Translations under genes and position numbers: made by a program | Shown here: piece after piece, positions 37,857 through 47,464 of the stretch | Layout: each line of letters starts with the position of its first letter | Numbering within the stretch: position 1 is the first letter of the stretch | Origin: Sipunculus nudus | Taxonomy: Eukaryota; Annelida; Sipuncula; Golfingiida; Sipunculidae | Reading direction: 5' to 3' | DNA length: 64,000 bases | NCBI GenBank assembly: GCA_026874595.1 | Contig: CM049316.1 | Coordinates: 77,719,676 to 77,783,675 of the forward strand | The notes under the pieces: generated by a model | Database searches by the model: none | What the model was told of the DNA's origin: nothing | The model's input: the letters and a program-made list of their open reading frames with translations, nothing else

Positions 37857-37862
37857 TTTTTT
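37857..37862 (+). terminator. Pol III terminator (T6)
   Basis: A run of six T residues 14 nt after the tRNA-Gln discriminator base, the usual termination signal for RNA polymerase III. Confidence 0.8.
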
Positions 37863-37952
37863 ACTTTGACAAACCTTTATTATATCTCTTTCTTCTATAT
37901 AATGTACGTGTTTTTATAATGTATATTATATACCAACCAAAATCAGGCAGAA

Positions 37953-38033
37953 ATGGCGACCGCGACCGATCAGGCCTCGAATGTTACCTTTGCTCACCAA
38001 GAGATCGCGGAGCGCCACCGTGTGTCTGTGTAA
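37953..38033 (+). CDS. Small ORF or first exon, 26 codons
   Basis: ATG opens MATATDQASNVTFAHQEIAE and then a basic run to TAA. The 80-bp stretch is strikingly GC- and CpG-rich in AT-rich DNA. The stop overlaps a donor-like TCTGTGTAAGAA, so the piece could equally be a first coding exon spliced at 38,029/38,030. No family is recognised. It starts about 110 bp after the tRNA gene. Confidence 0.25.
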   Translation: MATATDQASNVTFAHQEIAERHRVSV

Positions 38034-38569
38034 GAAACTAGCCTCGGATGTGTAGCCTATATTTGGCAATAGATAAAACTCAGAAATCGGAAGCCGCGAA
38101 TATTTTGACGAATACACTATTACTTAGATATAAAGGATTATATCACTCTCTATGCCTGGTAGAAATTTCGGCGAAATCCGTTATTTTAAAAGCACAAACT
38201 GTAGCCGAGTATCACTAAAATTAGTCCAAAGTTGTATTAAATTCGTTATAGACCCAATGAAGTAGGCCTATAGGCCTATATAGGCCTACATTATTTTTAA
38301 TCTGGTACACTGTTCATATTTTTTAACTTATTTTAACATGATTTTGTAACATTTAAAAAAAATGAAATTTTTAAAAGGTACACTATTTTAAGCAACAGGT
38401 AACAGTGCATTCAGTAATTAATCCACTTTTTGGTGGACTTATATTAAACTACATTAAAAAAGGTATTTTTGTTTGTTTTCCCTCTGATGACTTCTTGTTA
38501 AAAATTAAATTTTAAATTTTTATTGAATCAAAATTTTAAATTTCAGTTTAAAGGTAGAAAGAGACATGA
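38034..38569. other. Non-coding stretch, no gene seen
   Basis: AT-rich sequence with a short GGCCTATA repeat near 38,265-38,290. Confidence 0.5.
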
Positions 38570-39180
38570 TTGAGGAAAATTAAACACGTTTGAACCACTT
38601 TCAGATGAAGAAGTGACAAATATTTTCAATAAAATGTCCACTAAAAACTGTAAAACTGACGCCCTTCCTACCAGTGTGATGAATAAAGTATAGTTCCAGA
38701 TATTGTTACCAATATAACTAAAATGATCAATATATCACTTACCAACGGAAAATTCCCTGAAATCTGGAAAAGGGTATATACGCCCTCTACTGAAGAAAAG
38801 CTGGACTTGAATTATTGGCCTAAAACTTTATATAGACCAATAAGCAATTTGCCATTTTTGTCAACTTGAAAGGCACTTGAGAAAGGAGCACTATACCAGT
38901 TTAACAAACACAGTGAGTCAAGGACTTATGCCGAGTTATCAATCGGCTTACAGAGAGAACTATTAATTCATATGAAACCACACTGATCAAATTGATATAC
39001 GATGACATGTTTTATAGTCCATGGAGCATAAAAAGGTAACAGCGTTGAGGGCAGTTGACCTATTAGCAGCTTTTGACACAGTTGATCATTCAATTTACCG
39101 TCTGTTTTTTAACAAAAGGTTCGGAAGGAAAAGCACAAGACTGGTTTAAAAGTTACCTTCATTGAATTAAGGTCATGCCG
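38570..39180 (+). pseudogene. Decayed L2-like LINE reverse transcriptase fragment
   Basis: Protein similarity is visible by eye through several stops and shifts. Pieces are MINISLTNGKFPEIWKR (fingers region), LYRPISNLPFLST (the RPISNLxFLSK signature), a segment equivalent to the SAYRENHSTETAL region, and palm motif A AVDLLAAFDTVDHSI near 39,050. It stops before motif B. This is an old, inactive fragment of a third LINE family. Confidence 0.75.
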
Positions 39181-39929
39181 CGTTATTGGGAAACGATACT
39201 CCAAGGACATGTTGCACCAGTTTTATATTTAGCCTAAGCAAGCCGCCCCCCGCCCCCGCTCTCAAAAGATTGTTGAAACCCCCCTCCCCTGCTCTGAAAC
39301 CAACGACTTTTTTTAGACAATTTTTATGCATGACACCCTTTGACCCCTCCCTGCAAAAATTCCTGGAACGGCGCCTGCGTATCCACCTGAATACAGTGGC
39401 GTAGATGAAATATTGACACAGAAATTATATTTTAATTCTTATATTAAAGTAGATGAAAATATAATATATAATAAAAGGCTGCATTCTGCATAATATAATA
39501 TATTTTATAAATAAAATATATTATATCTTGGAAATAAAAAACCCGGAAAGGTCAACATTCTTAACTTGTTCGGATCTAAAATCTAAGAAAAATTGGGATA
39601 TAGATTACTTTTAATATATATATGAGTATTATTGATGCTGTCCCTTTAAGCTGGAAAAAGTGATAAGTTCAAATACTTCACCAGCTGAAATATATCAGGA
39701 TTAAATAGATACTATTATTGAAAAAGGGATGTCAACAAAAAATATTCATAATAAATTAGTGGAAAATAAATGCACAGCACCTCTACAGGCAATAGATAGA
39801 TAGTGTGCAGAGTGACAGCTGAATATGAAAAGTACTGTTTATGAGGCATTAAAAACATTAAAAAAAACGACACTATAAGAAGATCTAAGAATGTTTCAGT
39901 ATTAATTATTACATAGAATTATACTTCTT
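39181..39929. other. Repeat-derived non-coding sequence
   Basis: 39,236-39,390 is C-rich (CCCCCCGCCCCCGC, CCCCCCTCCCC) and ends CCTGGAACGGCGCCTG, resembling a DNA-transposon terminus, but no partner end was found. The 72-codon frame over it is probably not a protein. The rest is AT-rich. Confidence 0.4.
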
Positions 39930-40114
39930 AATCCTTTCTTACTGAAATTGGGTAAAGTTGAAAATGAATTATGCTCTTTCTATGCTGAGGAAAAAGGAAA
40001 TTTATATTCATTTATTTTATTATTGTAGTATTCTAAAGAGATTTTTCTCATAGTTAAAAAATGGCTGATAGAGCAAGAAGTAGCTATTTGCAATGATAAG
40101 TTTACAGTAACAAG
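39930..40114 (+). pseudogene. LINE ORF2 C-terminal fragment, left part
   Basis: The frame reads ELCSFYAEEKGNLYSF, one stop, then LIVKKWLIEQEVAICNDKFT. This looks like the Cys-rich tail found at the end of many LINE ORF2 proteins, with one Cys replaced by Tyr. It is interrupted by the LTR miniature at 40,115 and continues after it. Confidence 0.5.
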
Positions 40115-40269
40115 TGTTACGAAGACAAATTGTTCAGGGGAAAATACTGGGCCGATCCCGGGTTCGAACCCAATTCGGCGGCGCACATGTCTGGCGTTCC
40201 AACCGCTTCACTAGAGAAGCATGCTCACTACCGAGACAGTTCGGTCCGCTTTTATGTCACCCCGTAACA
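40115..40269 (-). repeat. TRIM 3' LTR (155 bp)
   Basis: Its first 54 bp and last 38 bp (plus-strand order) are identical to the other LTR; all differences fall in the middle ~63 bp. That middle carries the palindromic B-box match GGGTTCGAACCC (40,160-40,171) and an A-box-like TAGTGAAGCGG (complement of 40,203-40,213). Confidence 0.85.
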
Positions 40270-40271
40270 CA

Positions 40272-40280
40272 TCCCCTCTT
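40272..40280 (-). other. Polypurine tract
   Basis: AAGAGGGGA on the minus strand, two bases before the 3' LTR, the expected site for plus-strand priming. Confidence 0.8.
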
Positions 40281-40367
40281 AAGAGCGTTCTGCTATCAGA
40301 ACAAGACAAATTATCCCAGGAGTCACAATTTGGTGAGCTTATTCCCTGGGCCACATTGTTTACCGTC

Positions 40368-40385
40368 ATCCCGGACGAGCCCCCA
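40368..40385 (-). other. Primer binding site, tRNA-Pro
   Basis: On the minus strand the sequence is TGGGGGCTCGTCCGGGAT, three bases after the CA that ends the 5' LTR. This is an exact 18-nt complement of the 3' end of animal tRNA-Pro including CCA, the primer also used by many gammaretroviruses. Confidence 0.9.
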
Positions 40386-40388
40386 TTT

Positions 40389-40544
40389 TGTTACGAAGAC
40401 AAATTGTTCAGGGGAAAATACTGGGCCGATCCCGGGTTCGAAGCCATGTCGGTGGCGCACAAGTCCGGCGTCCCAACCGCTTCGCTAGCAAACCAAGCTT
40501 CACTAGCGAGACAGTTCGGTCCGCTTTTATGTCACCCCGTAACA
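40389..40544 (-). repeat. TRIM 5' LTR (156 bp) with tRNA-like block
   Basis: In element sense it reads TGTTACGGGG, a TATA-like ACATAAAAG, then a tRNA-like segment and CGTAACA. The tRNA-like segment has an A-box match TAGCGAAGCGG (complement of 40,477-40,487), the string GCCGGACTTGTG resembling a tRNA anticodon arm, and a B-box-like GGCTTCGAACC (complement of about 40,435-40,445) 31 nt further on. Tract order and spacing are tRNA-like, though the T stem is not intact. Confidence 0.8.
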
Positions 40545-41022
40545 CAAGTATTATACTGAATAAAACAAACGATCCATTAATTGACATATTACTATTGTAA
40601 GGTAAAAGAGTCATTTATAGATGTAAATGCCTGAACAGCTTGCCTGAATTTCACATCTTTATTCTGTTTGTAAAATAAATGCTATAGTATTGGGGGTAAG
40701 ATTACTAAGACCGGGTAATTATAACCACCCATGAAAAAAATGGAAAGAATTGATGGAGAAGTTAAAATAAGAGAACTGTATATCGTTTCCTTTACATGAA
40801 CATTATACTTAACAACAAGCATTTGAGTCTGTAAGTATAAATACTGTCAGCAAAGGATGTATTCAAACAATGATTGGGATTTTATGTTCTGCTATTAACC
40901 CCGACTGTTCAATGTCTAATATGACGAACTTTTTTTGACATTGTTAAGTATTTTTTTGTAACATGTCTGTGCATATATGTATATTTCTGTATGTTTTTGT
41001 TTCGATCAATAAAAAAAAATAA
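40545..41022 (+). pseudogene. LINE ORF2 tail and 3' end, right part
   Basis: Resumes the fragment broken by the TRIM. It reads LNKTNDPLIDILLL, then GKRVIYRCKCLNSLPEFHI, a pattern seen near the end of several LINE ORF2 proteins, and runs to a 3' end with CGATCAATAAAAAAAAATAA (41,003-41,022), an A-rich tail. A L2-like motif A fragment lies 1 kb upstream, but this tail suits a poly(A)-type LINE, so the two may be different elements. Confidence 0.5.
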
Positions 41023-42639
41023 AGTATATCAGTTCATTGTAAATTATTTGTTCATAATGATCCAATTTTTTTAACTTGATTCCCTGGTAAGCTGAGCCAT
41101 ACTAGGGATTCCTCCATTGGCTTAAATGAGCACCGATCCATCACGAATCCAACAGTCCTGATTTTTTTCTGGCCTTATAAAGTAATCGGGACCTTTTTCT
41201 TTGTAAAATCTTCATTTATGTATATGGCCTGGGACATTCCATGATCAGGTGTTGCCGAAGGTTCCTTCGAGCTCTATAGACAAGCTGTGTAGACCGATAT
41301 GTAGTTAACTTGACGATCATTTGACGAGGTTTTGTTGTGTTAGGCCCGATCCTGGGAACTCTACAAATTTCATCAATTAAGAGTCGAGGATTAATTTTAA
41401 AGTTTTTTTTATTACAATATCTTATAAAGTCTCAGGAACACAAGCAAAACGCAGAGAATTACGACTATACTGCTCTTGGTCATCATTTGCTACCTCAATG
41501 GCTTCTGTTCTTTTCCGGATGAGAAATATTTTAATATTCTTTTCAGTAACTTCCTTTCTCAGAGAAGACACAAGTCAGTTTAGAGGAGATCCTCGTTTCA
41601 CCTCCCCACATATATTATTAGAGATAGCTTGTAAAACAGTTGAGTATTTTAATGCAATGAATAATGCCTATTGAAATCTTCTTGTAACCTCATGCTTGTA
41701 GACAATCTCCTTGACCACATTAATAGCTTTAATGGTGCTTCATAAGTTATTTAATTTTTTGTTTACACAAAACAAATGTCAAGGACGAAATACTTTTCAC
41801 ACCGGACTATCTGACGAGCTGTGAGGTCAAGTTGACCACTAAACTACGCATACATGACAATGGGTTCATATGCAAAGTGAAAAATTTAATTTGAAAATGT
41901 TCAAATTGTGATGCACAGTTGTGGAGAAATTTCAACTTTACTCAATTGTTTTATTTTAGTGAACCACCATATTAATTGATCAAATGTGATATATTTGTCG
42001 AACATTTACTTATTTTTGAGCGGAATAACACACCCGTGCCGACCGACCATGCGGAAGGCCCGCCTGTTTGCGCCATTTTCTAGCAGAATTGCTTTGCAGT
42101 CTTGTTATAAACAAAAACACTTATCAGCTAAAGGGTGTAACCACAGAATTGTTCGGCTTGTTTGAACATTATACATTAATTTATTAATCTGTTTAGTTCT
42201 TCAAATATATATAACTTCTTTTCTTAGATTCTCTTTGGTAAAAATGAACTAAAATCTTGAAGGAAGAGATCATTTCAAGCTTGCATACAGGTCAGTAGAA
42301 ACATACCATTGAATACTATAGAATAACTTAAAGGCAACTTACATTTCTTTAGTTTATTCCTTGCTGATAATTGAGTTAACTAGAAAAATTGGATACCCTC
42401 TACATGTAAAGGGTAGGATACAGTTTCGAAGGTAAAATGCAACAGCAATCTAAATAAAGGAATTAAATCCATGAGGGTGAAATACACAATTAACCAGACA
42501 CTGTAAGAAGCTCTGGCTAGAAAGAATATATATGTGAACTGCCTCGACCAGTTTTAAGTTCGTTTCAAGGGTCGGACAATGTTGACCGTTTAAACACGTT
42601 GTCACAAAGTAAGCTCTACTTGAATGGTTCTGGAGATTT
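41023..42639. other. Non-coding stretch, no gene seen
   Basis: Short frames at 41,337 (+) and 42,450 (-) have no recognisable motif. Confidence 0.45.
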
Positions 42640-42990
42640 AAGGTATAATTTTCCATTTATTGAAGTATAATATCTTCGTAATAGCTTCATGCTGTGGGAC
42701 TTCTACCCACAGACATTCATTACAATCATACATCAGATCCCCTCGTTGTATTACATGCAGGTACCATTTAAAATATATAGCGACACCACCTCCATATCTG
42801 TTTCGGTCTATCCGGTAGTGAAACAAAGTAATCAGGGAAGCTCGAGTCCGACCAGGTTTGGCTTATATAGATAATGTCAAACTTTCATATATTGGACAGG
42901 ATTTCGAACTCTTCTAATTGACCTACAGCTAATAAACTCCGTGCGTTAACGTGGGGCACATGACGTTCATGAGGGTGAGACACAGGGCAA
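42640..42990 (-). pseudogene. LINE endonuclease (EEP) fragment
   Basis: Reading leftwards from about 42,960: VNARSLLAVGQLEEFEILS, a stop, IISQTW-like sequence followed by DSSFPDYFVSLP, a one-base shift, then RIDRNRYGGGVAIYFKWYLH and CLWVEV. These correspond to the start of the endonuclease domain (N-x-RSL), the ETW motif (here changed to QTW), and the GGGVAIYV and ELLWVE motifs in the right order. Stops and shifts make it a pseudogene. No RT follows in the window, so the copy is broken off. Confidence 0.8.
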
Positions 42991-43259
42991 GGGTAACGAT
43001 GGATGTCATTCACAGATGGCACAAGTTAAAACACGAAATATAATTTTTTGGGGGGTTTTCAACAGAGGAGATACATAATGTAATAAACTGATACATGTGG
43101 GTCGGCCTACTCTTTAACGTCACGAGGTACACGTCTTAAAATTTGTTTGCCTATTTGTTAAATGTGTTATCCACAATGTCCTTTACTTTTGGATAGACAA
43201 CAACAGGTCGCTAAAGAGAAGAATTTAAACGAATCAGAGGTGGCCAAGGTTTAACCTGG

Positions 43260-44170
43260 CAATCAAATGTAGACCAGCGTCCGTGTACCAAGGACTGCAC
43301 GCCCGAGATGGATATATGATGAAATGAGACGGTATAATCTCAAATTTAAACCCAGAATGTACATTCTCATGAAAGAAGAGGTCGATTTCTTAGGTTGGAG
43401 TGTCAGTAGGCATGAAGTATGCATAAGATCTGGAACAGCTTATACCATAAAGTCTTGGCCTGTTTAAAAAACGGAAGGACCTAGAATCATTTCTGGTCTA
43501 CATGAATGATCACAGATCTCATGCACAAGGATATCACGGGATAACAGCATGCCTATATGACCCGACTAAGCCTTAGTGAGTCCTTGTCTGGACTGAAGAA
43601 CAACAAGAGTCTTTCTGCAAAGTAAAACTGATACTTTCATATTAAACTATGACGCATCAGGCCATTCAATTTGTGCAGAACTTTCACAGGTGCAGGACGG
43701 ACAAGAAAAAAGGATAGCCTATGCAAATTTGGTACTACTTCCAAGTCACAGCAGTTATTGTTCAACACGCTAGGAGTTGTTGCTTGTCCGATTCTGTCGC
43801 CATTTCAGGCATTATCTCCTTGAAAAGCCATTCATCGTCCGAACTGATCACAATAGTCTTACTTGGCTGTTGTGCTTCAAGTACGTCGAAGTCCAGCTTG
43901 CAACATGGCTAGAAGAATTAGCTCAGTACGATGTCCAGATTATGCACCTGACTGGTACGAAACACATTAATGTCAATGGCTTATATCTAATCCCGGACAA
44001 GGTTTCGTCTTGCAACTGTTATTAAGCGGGGTATAACCAAGACAATCTCCTATGTGGAGGGAGTCATTTATGTAAGAGGCCAATAGTCAGTGGGAACGGA
44101 TCTATGTTGACGTTTACAATGTGGTCCCAATAGCCGTAAGAAGTTAGGAAACTCAATCTTCATCGATTGC
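43260..44170 (+). pseudogene. Ty3/gypsy pol fragment (RT end, RNase H, linker)
   Basis: The 3' end of the RT comes first, with LKFKPRMYILMKEEVDFLGW-like sequence at 43,340-43,405 and a stretch equivalent to the VRxLESFLG motif (about 43,470-43,500). RNase H follows from about 43,600 with WTEEQQESF, the catalytic-Asp region in another frame (YDASGHSI), then the frame 43,777-44,025 with VRFCRHFRHYLLEKPFIVRT, DHNSLTWLL and ATWLEELAQYDVQIMHLTGT. Beyond it a Cys-rich linker (CGGSH) and VGTDLC can be followed to about 44,165. Several shifts and stops; no LTRs or integrase were found nearby. An old solo fragment. Confidence 0.85.
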
Positions 44171-44301
44171 GAGCAGAGCGTTCCATGTTGGGCATGGGTA
44201 TAAGACTCTCCAAATCACTCGAAGAAAGATTTATCCGAGTTGTCAGGGCCCTCGTCATTCAATTATACAGATAGCTTTCTATCAGACGAGCAAGTAACAA
44301 C

Positions 44302-44577
44302 ATGTGGGAACATGAAGATATGGGTCAGGTGATAGAGCATCCGGTTGGCTTTGATACTAATCTAGAGACCTCTCTTAATTCACCAAGCAGTGAGCATGAA
44401 TCAGCGAAGGAGATGCCAACTGATCCAAGGTCCAGTGTAAGGATCGAGGACAACAAAACTCTGAGGGACTATGAAACTGATTTCAAAAATAAGTTTGTCA
44501 TTTGGTGTGCAAACTATTTAAGTGTTACTTACGGTTCGAAAGTTGGCGAGTGCCTAATGCATTTAAGTATTTCATAA
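44302..44577 (+). CDS. Hypothetical ORF, 91 codons
   Basis: Reads MWEHEDMGQVIEHPVGFDTN and later LRDYETDFKNKFVIWCANYL; acidic, with no membrane segment. The stretch 44,170-45,030 has higher GC than its flanks and two successive plus-strand frames of protein-like composition. It follows the gypsy fragment and might be retroelement-derived, but no gag, protease or integrase motif was recognised. Confidence 0.3.
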   Translation: MWEHEDMGQVIEHPVGFDTNLETSLNSPSSEHESAKEMPTDPRSSVRIEDNKTLRDYETDFKNKFVIWCANYLSVTYGSKVGECLMHLSIS

Positions 44578-44616
44578 TTTTATCAAGTTGTTTATGTTGC
44601 GTCTGTTTTAAAGGTT

Positions 44617-45027
44617 ATGGATCCGCTTGATGAAGCCTTGGTCGACCCTGATTACGAGGAAGAGCTGCTTTCTCCCACGCTACCTTTTCAACCCAAGGGC
44701 AGGAGGAATCCATGGTGGGAAAAAAAGTGTACATTTAGTGCCCTTGAAGGCAGTCATCTGGACAGGCATGTTCTGGTGAGTCGCCTCCCTTGGTGGTTGA
44801 GGTTCTATACAGCCTGTTGGTCTCAGGAGGGAGACAATAATAAACCTAGGCGAAGGCACAAGCAGAGACAGATTATAGGGCAAAGTGGGTACAGAGGGGT
44901 AATGAATTGCTTTGTCCCCCAACTCCAGAACTGGCCCCATCTAAACCTGAGCCTTTTCAGACCTGTGTCATCGAAAAAGAAATTATACGTTGACGTGAGG
45001 GAGGTACAGGCTTTTAGGGGTAAGTAG
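44617..45027 (+). CDS. Hypothetical ORF, 136 codons
   Basis: Opens MDPLDEALVDPDYEEELLSP, continues with GRRNPWWEKKCTFSALEGSH, then a basic patch NNKPRRRHKQRQ and an end at VREVQAFRGK. An acidic start, a Trp-rich middle and a basic patch are visible, but no family is recognised. It is 39 bp downstream of the previous frame on the same strand. It could be a degraded retroelement ORF or a real single-exon gene; with no homology seen, confidence is low. Confidence 0.3.
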   Translation: MDPLDEALVDPDYEEELLSPTLPFQPKGRRNPWWEKKCTFSALEGSHLDRHVLVSRLPWWLRFYTACWSQEGDNNKPRRRHKQRQIIGQSGYRGVMNCFVPQLQNWPHLNLSLFRPVSSKKKLYVDVREVQAFRGK

Positions 45028-46928
45028 GTCGAAATGCTTCAGAAACTCACTTATAACCAGCAGTGGAGTCAACCGAACAATCAATTCTATGTGCACCCTC
45101 CCAACTCTAACGCTACGCTCCTTCCTTTTAGGTCAAACTCATTGTTACATTGCCTGAGGACGGGAAAGAACGTGTTCGAGCGCAGTCATGACCTAAACCA
45201 AGTTTAAATGTTGACCGCAGCCCCATCAGTGGTCCGGCTTAACCTAGAGTTATAGACTCCCATTGTCACCTTGATATATTTTTTAGCGGAAGGGGTGGCA
45301 GCGCCTATCAGGATTTAATATTGAGTTAGAACCTGTAGACTTATACGGCGTGGTATGTGTTTTTGTTTATCCGAGTCACTGGGCCGGTCACCAAACGTTT
45401 GTTGGCCTGGGTGAGATTGGTCTCGAATACACTGAAACCAGTTACGAGTCCCAAGTTGCACAGCTGGAATTCGTTGAGAGTGCTCATGTAATTGTAATAG
45501 TGCTGCTTTACAGGGTTAGTGCCATTAACGAAGTGCGGTAAATATGTTACATTAAAAAAGTAGTGTGCAAATAAAATCTTAATAAGACATAAGGGTTTTT
45601 TTTCTGTCCTTTTCCTGTTTCGTTGTTTGCAATATATTTCTATGTTGTGAAAATAACGTATTTAACCGTAAAAACTTGTGCACAGGCCTGTTAATAGTTT
45701 TTGTCACCAGGACTCTTTATAGTTTTTCATTACCCACTGATGGTGTGAATGAATATTTAAAAAGATTGTTACAGGCTTGTGCTCTTCACTTGTCGCGGAC
45801 AGAACCTTTGATATATGTTTTTTTATGGTTATGAAAGATGATGCACACAAAACTGCCTTTTCATACTCTTGCATAAATTTAGGTATGAATCAATCATTCT
45901 TCATTAAAAGATCTTCAGTGCTGTGATTGTAAGAGACAACATGTATGTGCACAGAATGAGCAGCATGTTTTATGATATCGCCACAAAGATATATTCCCCA
46001 TCCAACTTTCTATGCAACTATAAAAATGTGTGTCATCAACCGGATCCTTATACAGGAACATCTGAGGAGGGGAAAAACATGCACAAAATGCCTATTGTAC
46101 CCATTTCAGGGATCAGCTAAATATCCCCACCTGGTTTTCAGGATATTTATGGGCATTTGAAACACCAAGAGAAAAGAAAACAATTTGTGCAGTTGATGTT
46201 CATATAATGACTGATATTCATGGGGCAGACATTGGCCCAGGAGTCTGGCAAATTTGGGAAAAAACAGTATTAGTACCACAAAAGCATTATCCTTTAGTCA
46301 GCTGATTTATCCAGTTTTAAAACAGATTCATCAGCTAAACTAAATTCGTTCCAATTGTTCTAGGTATCCTGGGATTTGAACACGTTATGACTTCAAATGT
46401 TCTCTTTTATTTATATAAACTATATAATGTAAAGCTATTCTGTGAAACATTCATTGGTAATCTCAGATGGACAATCTGTTTGAAATTAATAAAAACTATT
46501 AACCTTACCCCTAATAGTTATAAAGATCACCAAGACATTTTGATCAAGTCTGATTTCATCACAACACACTGATACAAATAACAGTAAACACAAGAAAACT
46601 GTACACACTGCAGAACCTTGTAGACCAGTTACCTTAATTAGGTGAAACAAATGACTATAACAGTTGGAACTGGTCAGATAGTAAATTTTACTGTCAACAT
46701 GTATTGTTTTCGGATAAAGTTCTACTAAAGTCTGAATGACAAATTTAAAGTTGAGTACAAAAAACAAGGTAAATTAAGTAGAAGCAAAGATATCTCCTAC
46801 CCCTTGTCATTCACGAACTCTAATGGTGAAACGTCCGCTTTAAATCGGTCAGTAGCTCAAAAAGTTATCTTCCAGGGTGGGTGGGTGGGTGTGTGTGTGT
46901 GGGGGGGGATGACCCGAAGACACGCACA

Positions 46929-46930
<2 letters not shown>
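45028..46930. other. Non-coding stretch, no gene seen
   Basis: Short frames at 45,350, 45,923, 46,387 (+) and 46,486 (-) have no family features. Confidence 0.4.

Positions 46931-46979
<49 letters not shown>
46931..46979. repeat. Microsatellite (TA)n
   Basis: About 24 TA dinucleotides, preceded at about 46,878-46,908 by GGGTGGGTGGGTG, TG repeats and a G9 run. Confidence 0.96.
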
Positions 46980-46981
<2 letters not shown>

Positions 46982-47396
46982 TGTCAGCGTCTGTATGACA
47001 CATTTTAAATAAAGATACTTAATGACGTTTTATATATATTACAGTTAAGTATAGGGTAATAAATATTAAGGTACAAGGTATAATTTTTTCCAGTATAAGT
47101 TAATTCTAAACCGGGTTTAGATATAATATTTCATAGTAAACTCATTAATGGGACAAAAGTGAATTATTCTATTTATATTTTATTTGAAATATATAAATAT
47201 TATTCAACCAAATATTTACGCCCTTAAGCGGTAATAATGAATGCGTTCAAGACGTGAATTGACTGATCTTTAGCGACACCTACCGGATATTCCATAACTA
47301 TACTGAATTTCTTTAATCATGTCTGCTGGAGTGTGAAATGCATAGATATATAAACACACAGAGTACACGCAAATCGTGAAATTTTAATACATACTC

Positions 47397-47398
<2 letters not shown>

Positions 47399-47461
<63 letters not shown>
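47399..47461. repeat. Microsatellite (AT)n
   Basis: About 31 uninterrupted AT dinucleotides, the longest TA-type run in the window and a likely cruciform-forming site. Confidence 0.97.

Positions 47462-47464
<3 letters not shown>

Larger units (their letters stand above)
40115..40544 (-). mobile_element. Complete TRIM (miniature LTR retrotransposon)
   Basis: A 430-bp element on the minus strand. The two LTRs (40,389-40,544 and 40,115-40,269) start TGTTACG and end CGTAACA. Outside both ends is CAAG (40,111-40,114 and 40,545-40,548), a 4-bp target duplication. Next to the 5' LTR is an 18-nt primer binding site identical to the complement of the tRNA-Pro 3' end. Next to the 3' LTR is a polypurine tract AAGAGGGGA. 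Only 119 bp lie between the LTRs, with no coding capacity, so it must be mobilised by a gypsy/retrovirus-type partner. It interrupts a LINE fragment. Confidence 0.88.

Noticed and set aside
39186-39404. Pro-rich 72-codon frame
   Set aside because: Lies in C-rich repeat-end sequence between LINE fragments; no support as a gene.
40160-40171. Independent tRNA gene at the GGGTTCGAACCC site
   Set aside because: No acceptor stem can be paired around it and the T stem is imperfect; it is part of the LTR tRNA-like block.
40114-40600. Overlapping plus-strand frames across the TRIM (70 to 124 codons) as genes
   Set aside because: They read the GC-rich LTRs and interior in the wrong direction; the element's PBS, PPT and LTR order place it on the minus strand and it is non-coding.
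44680-44940. 86-codon minus-strand frame
   Set aside because: Shadow of the plus-strand 136-codon frame.
46804-46998. 64-codon frame ending in Tyr-Ile repeats
   Set aside because: Half of it is TA microsatellite; no other coding evidence.
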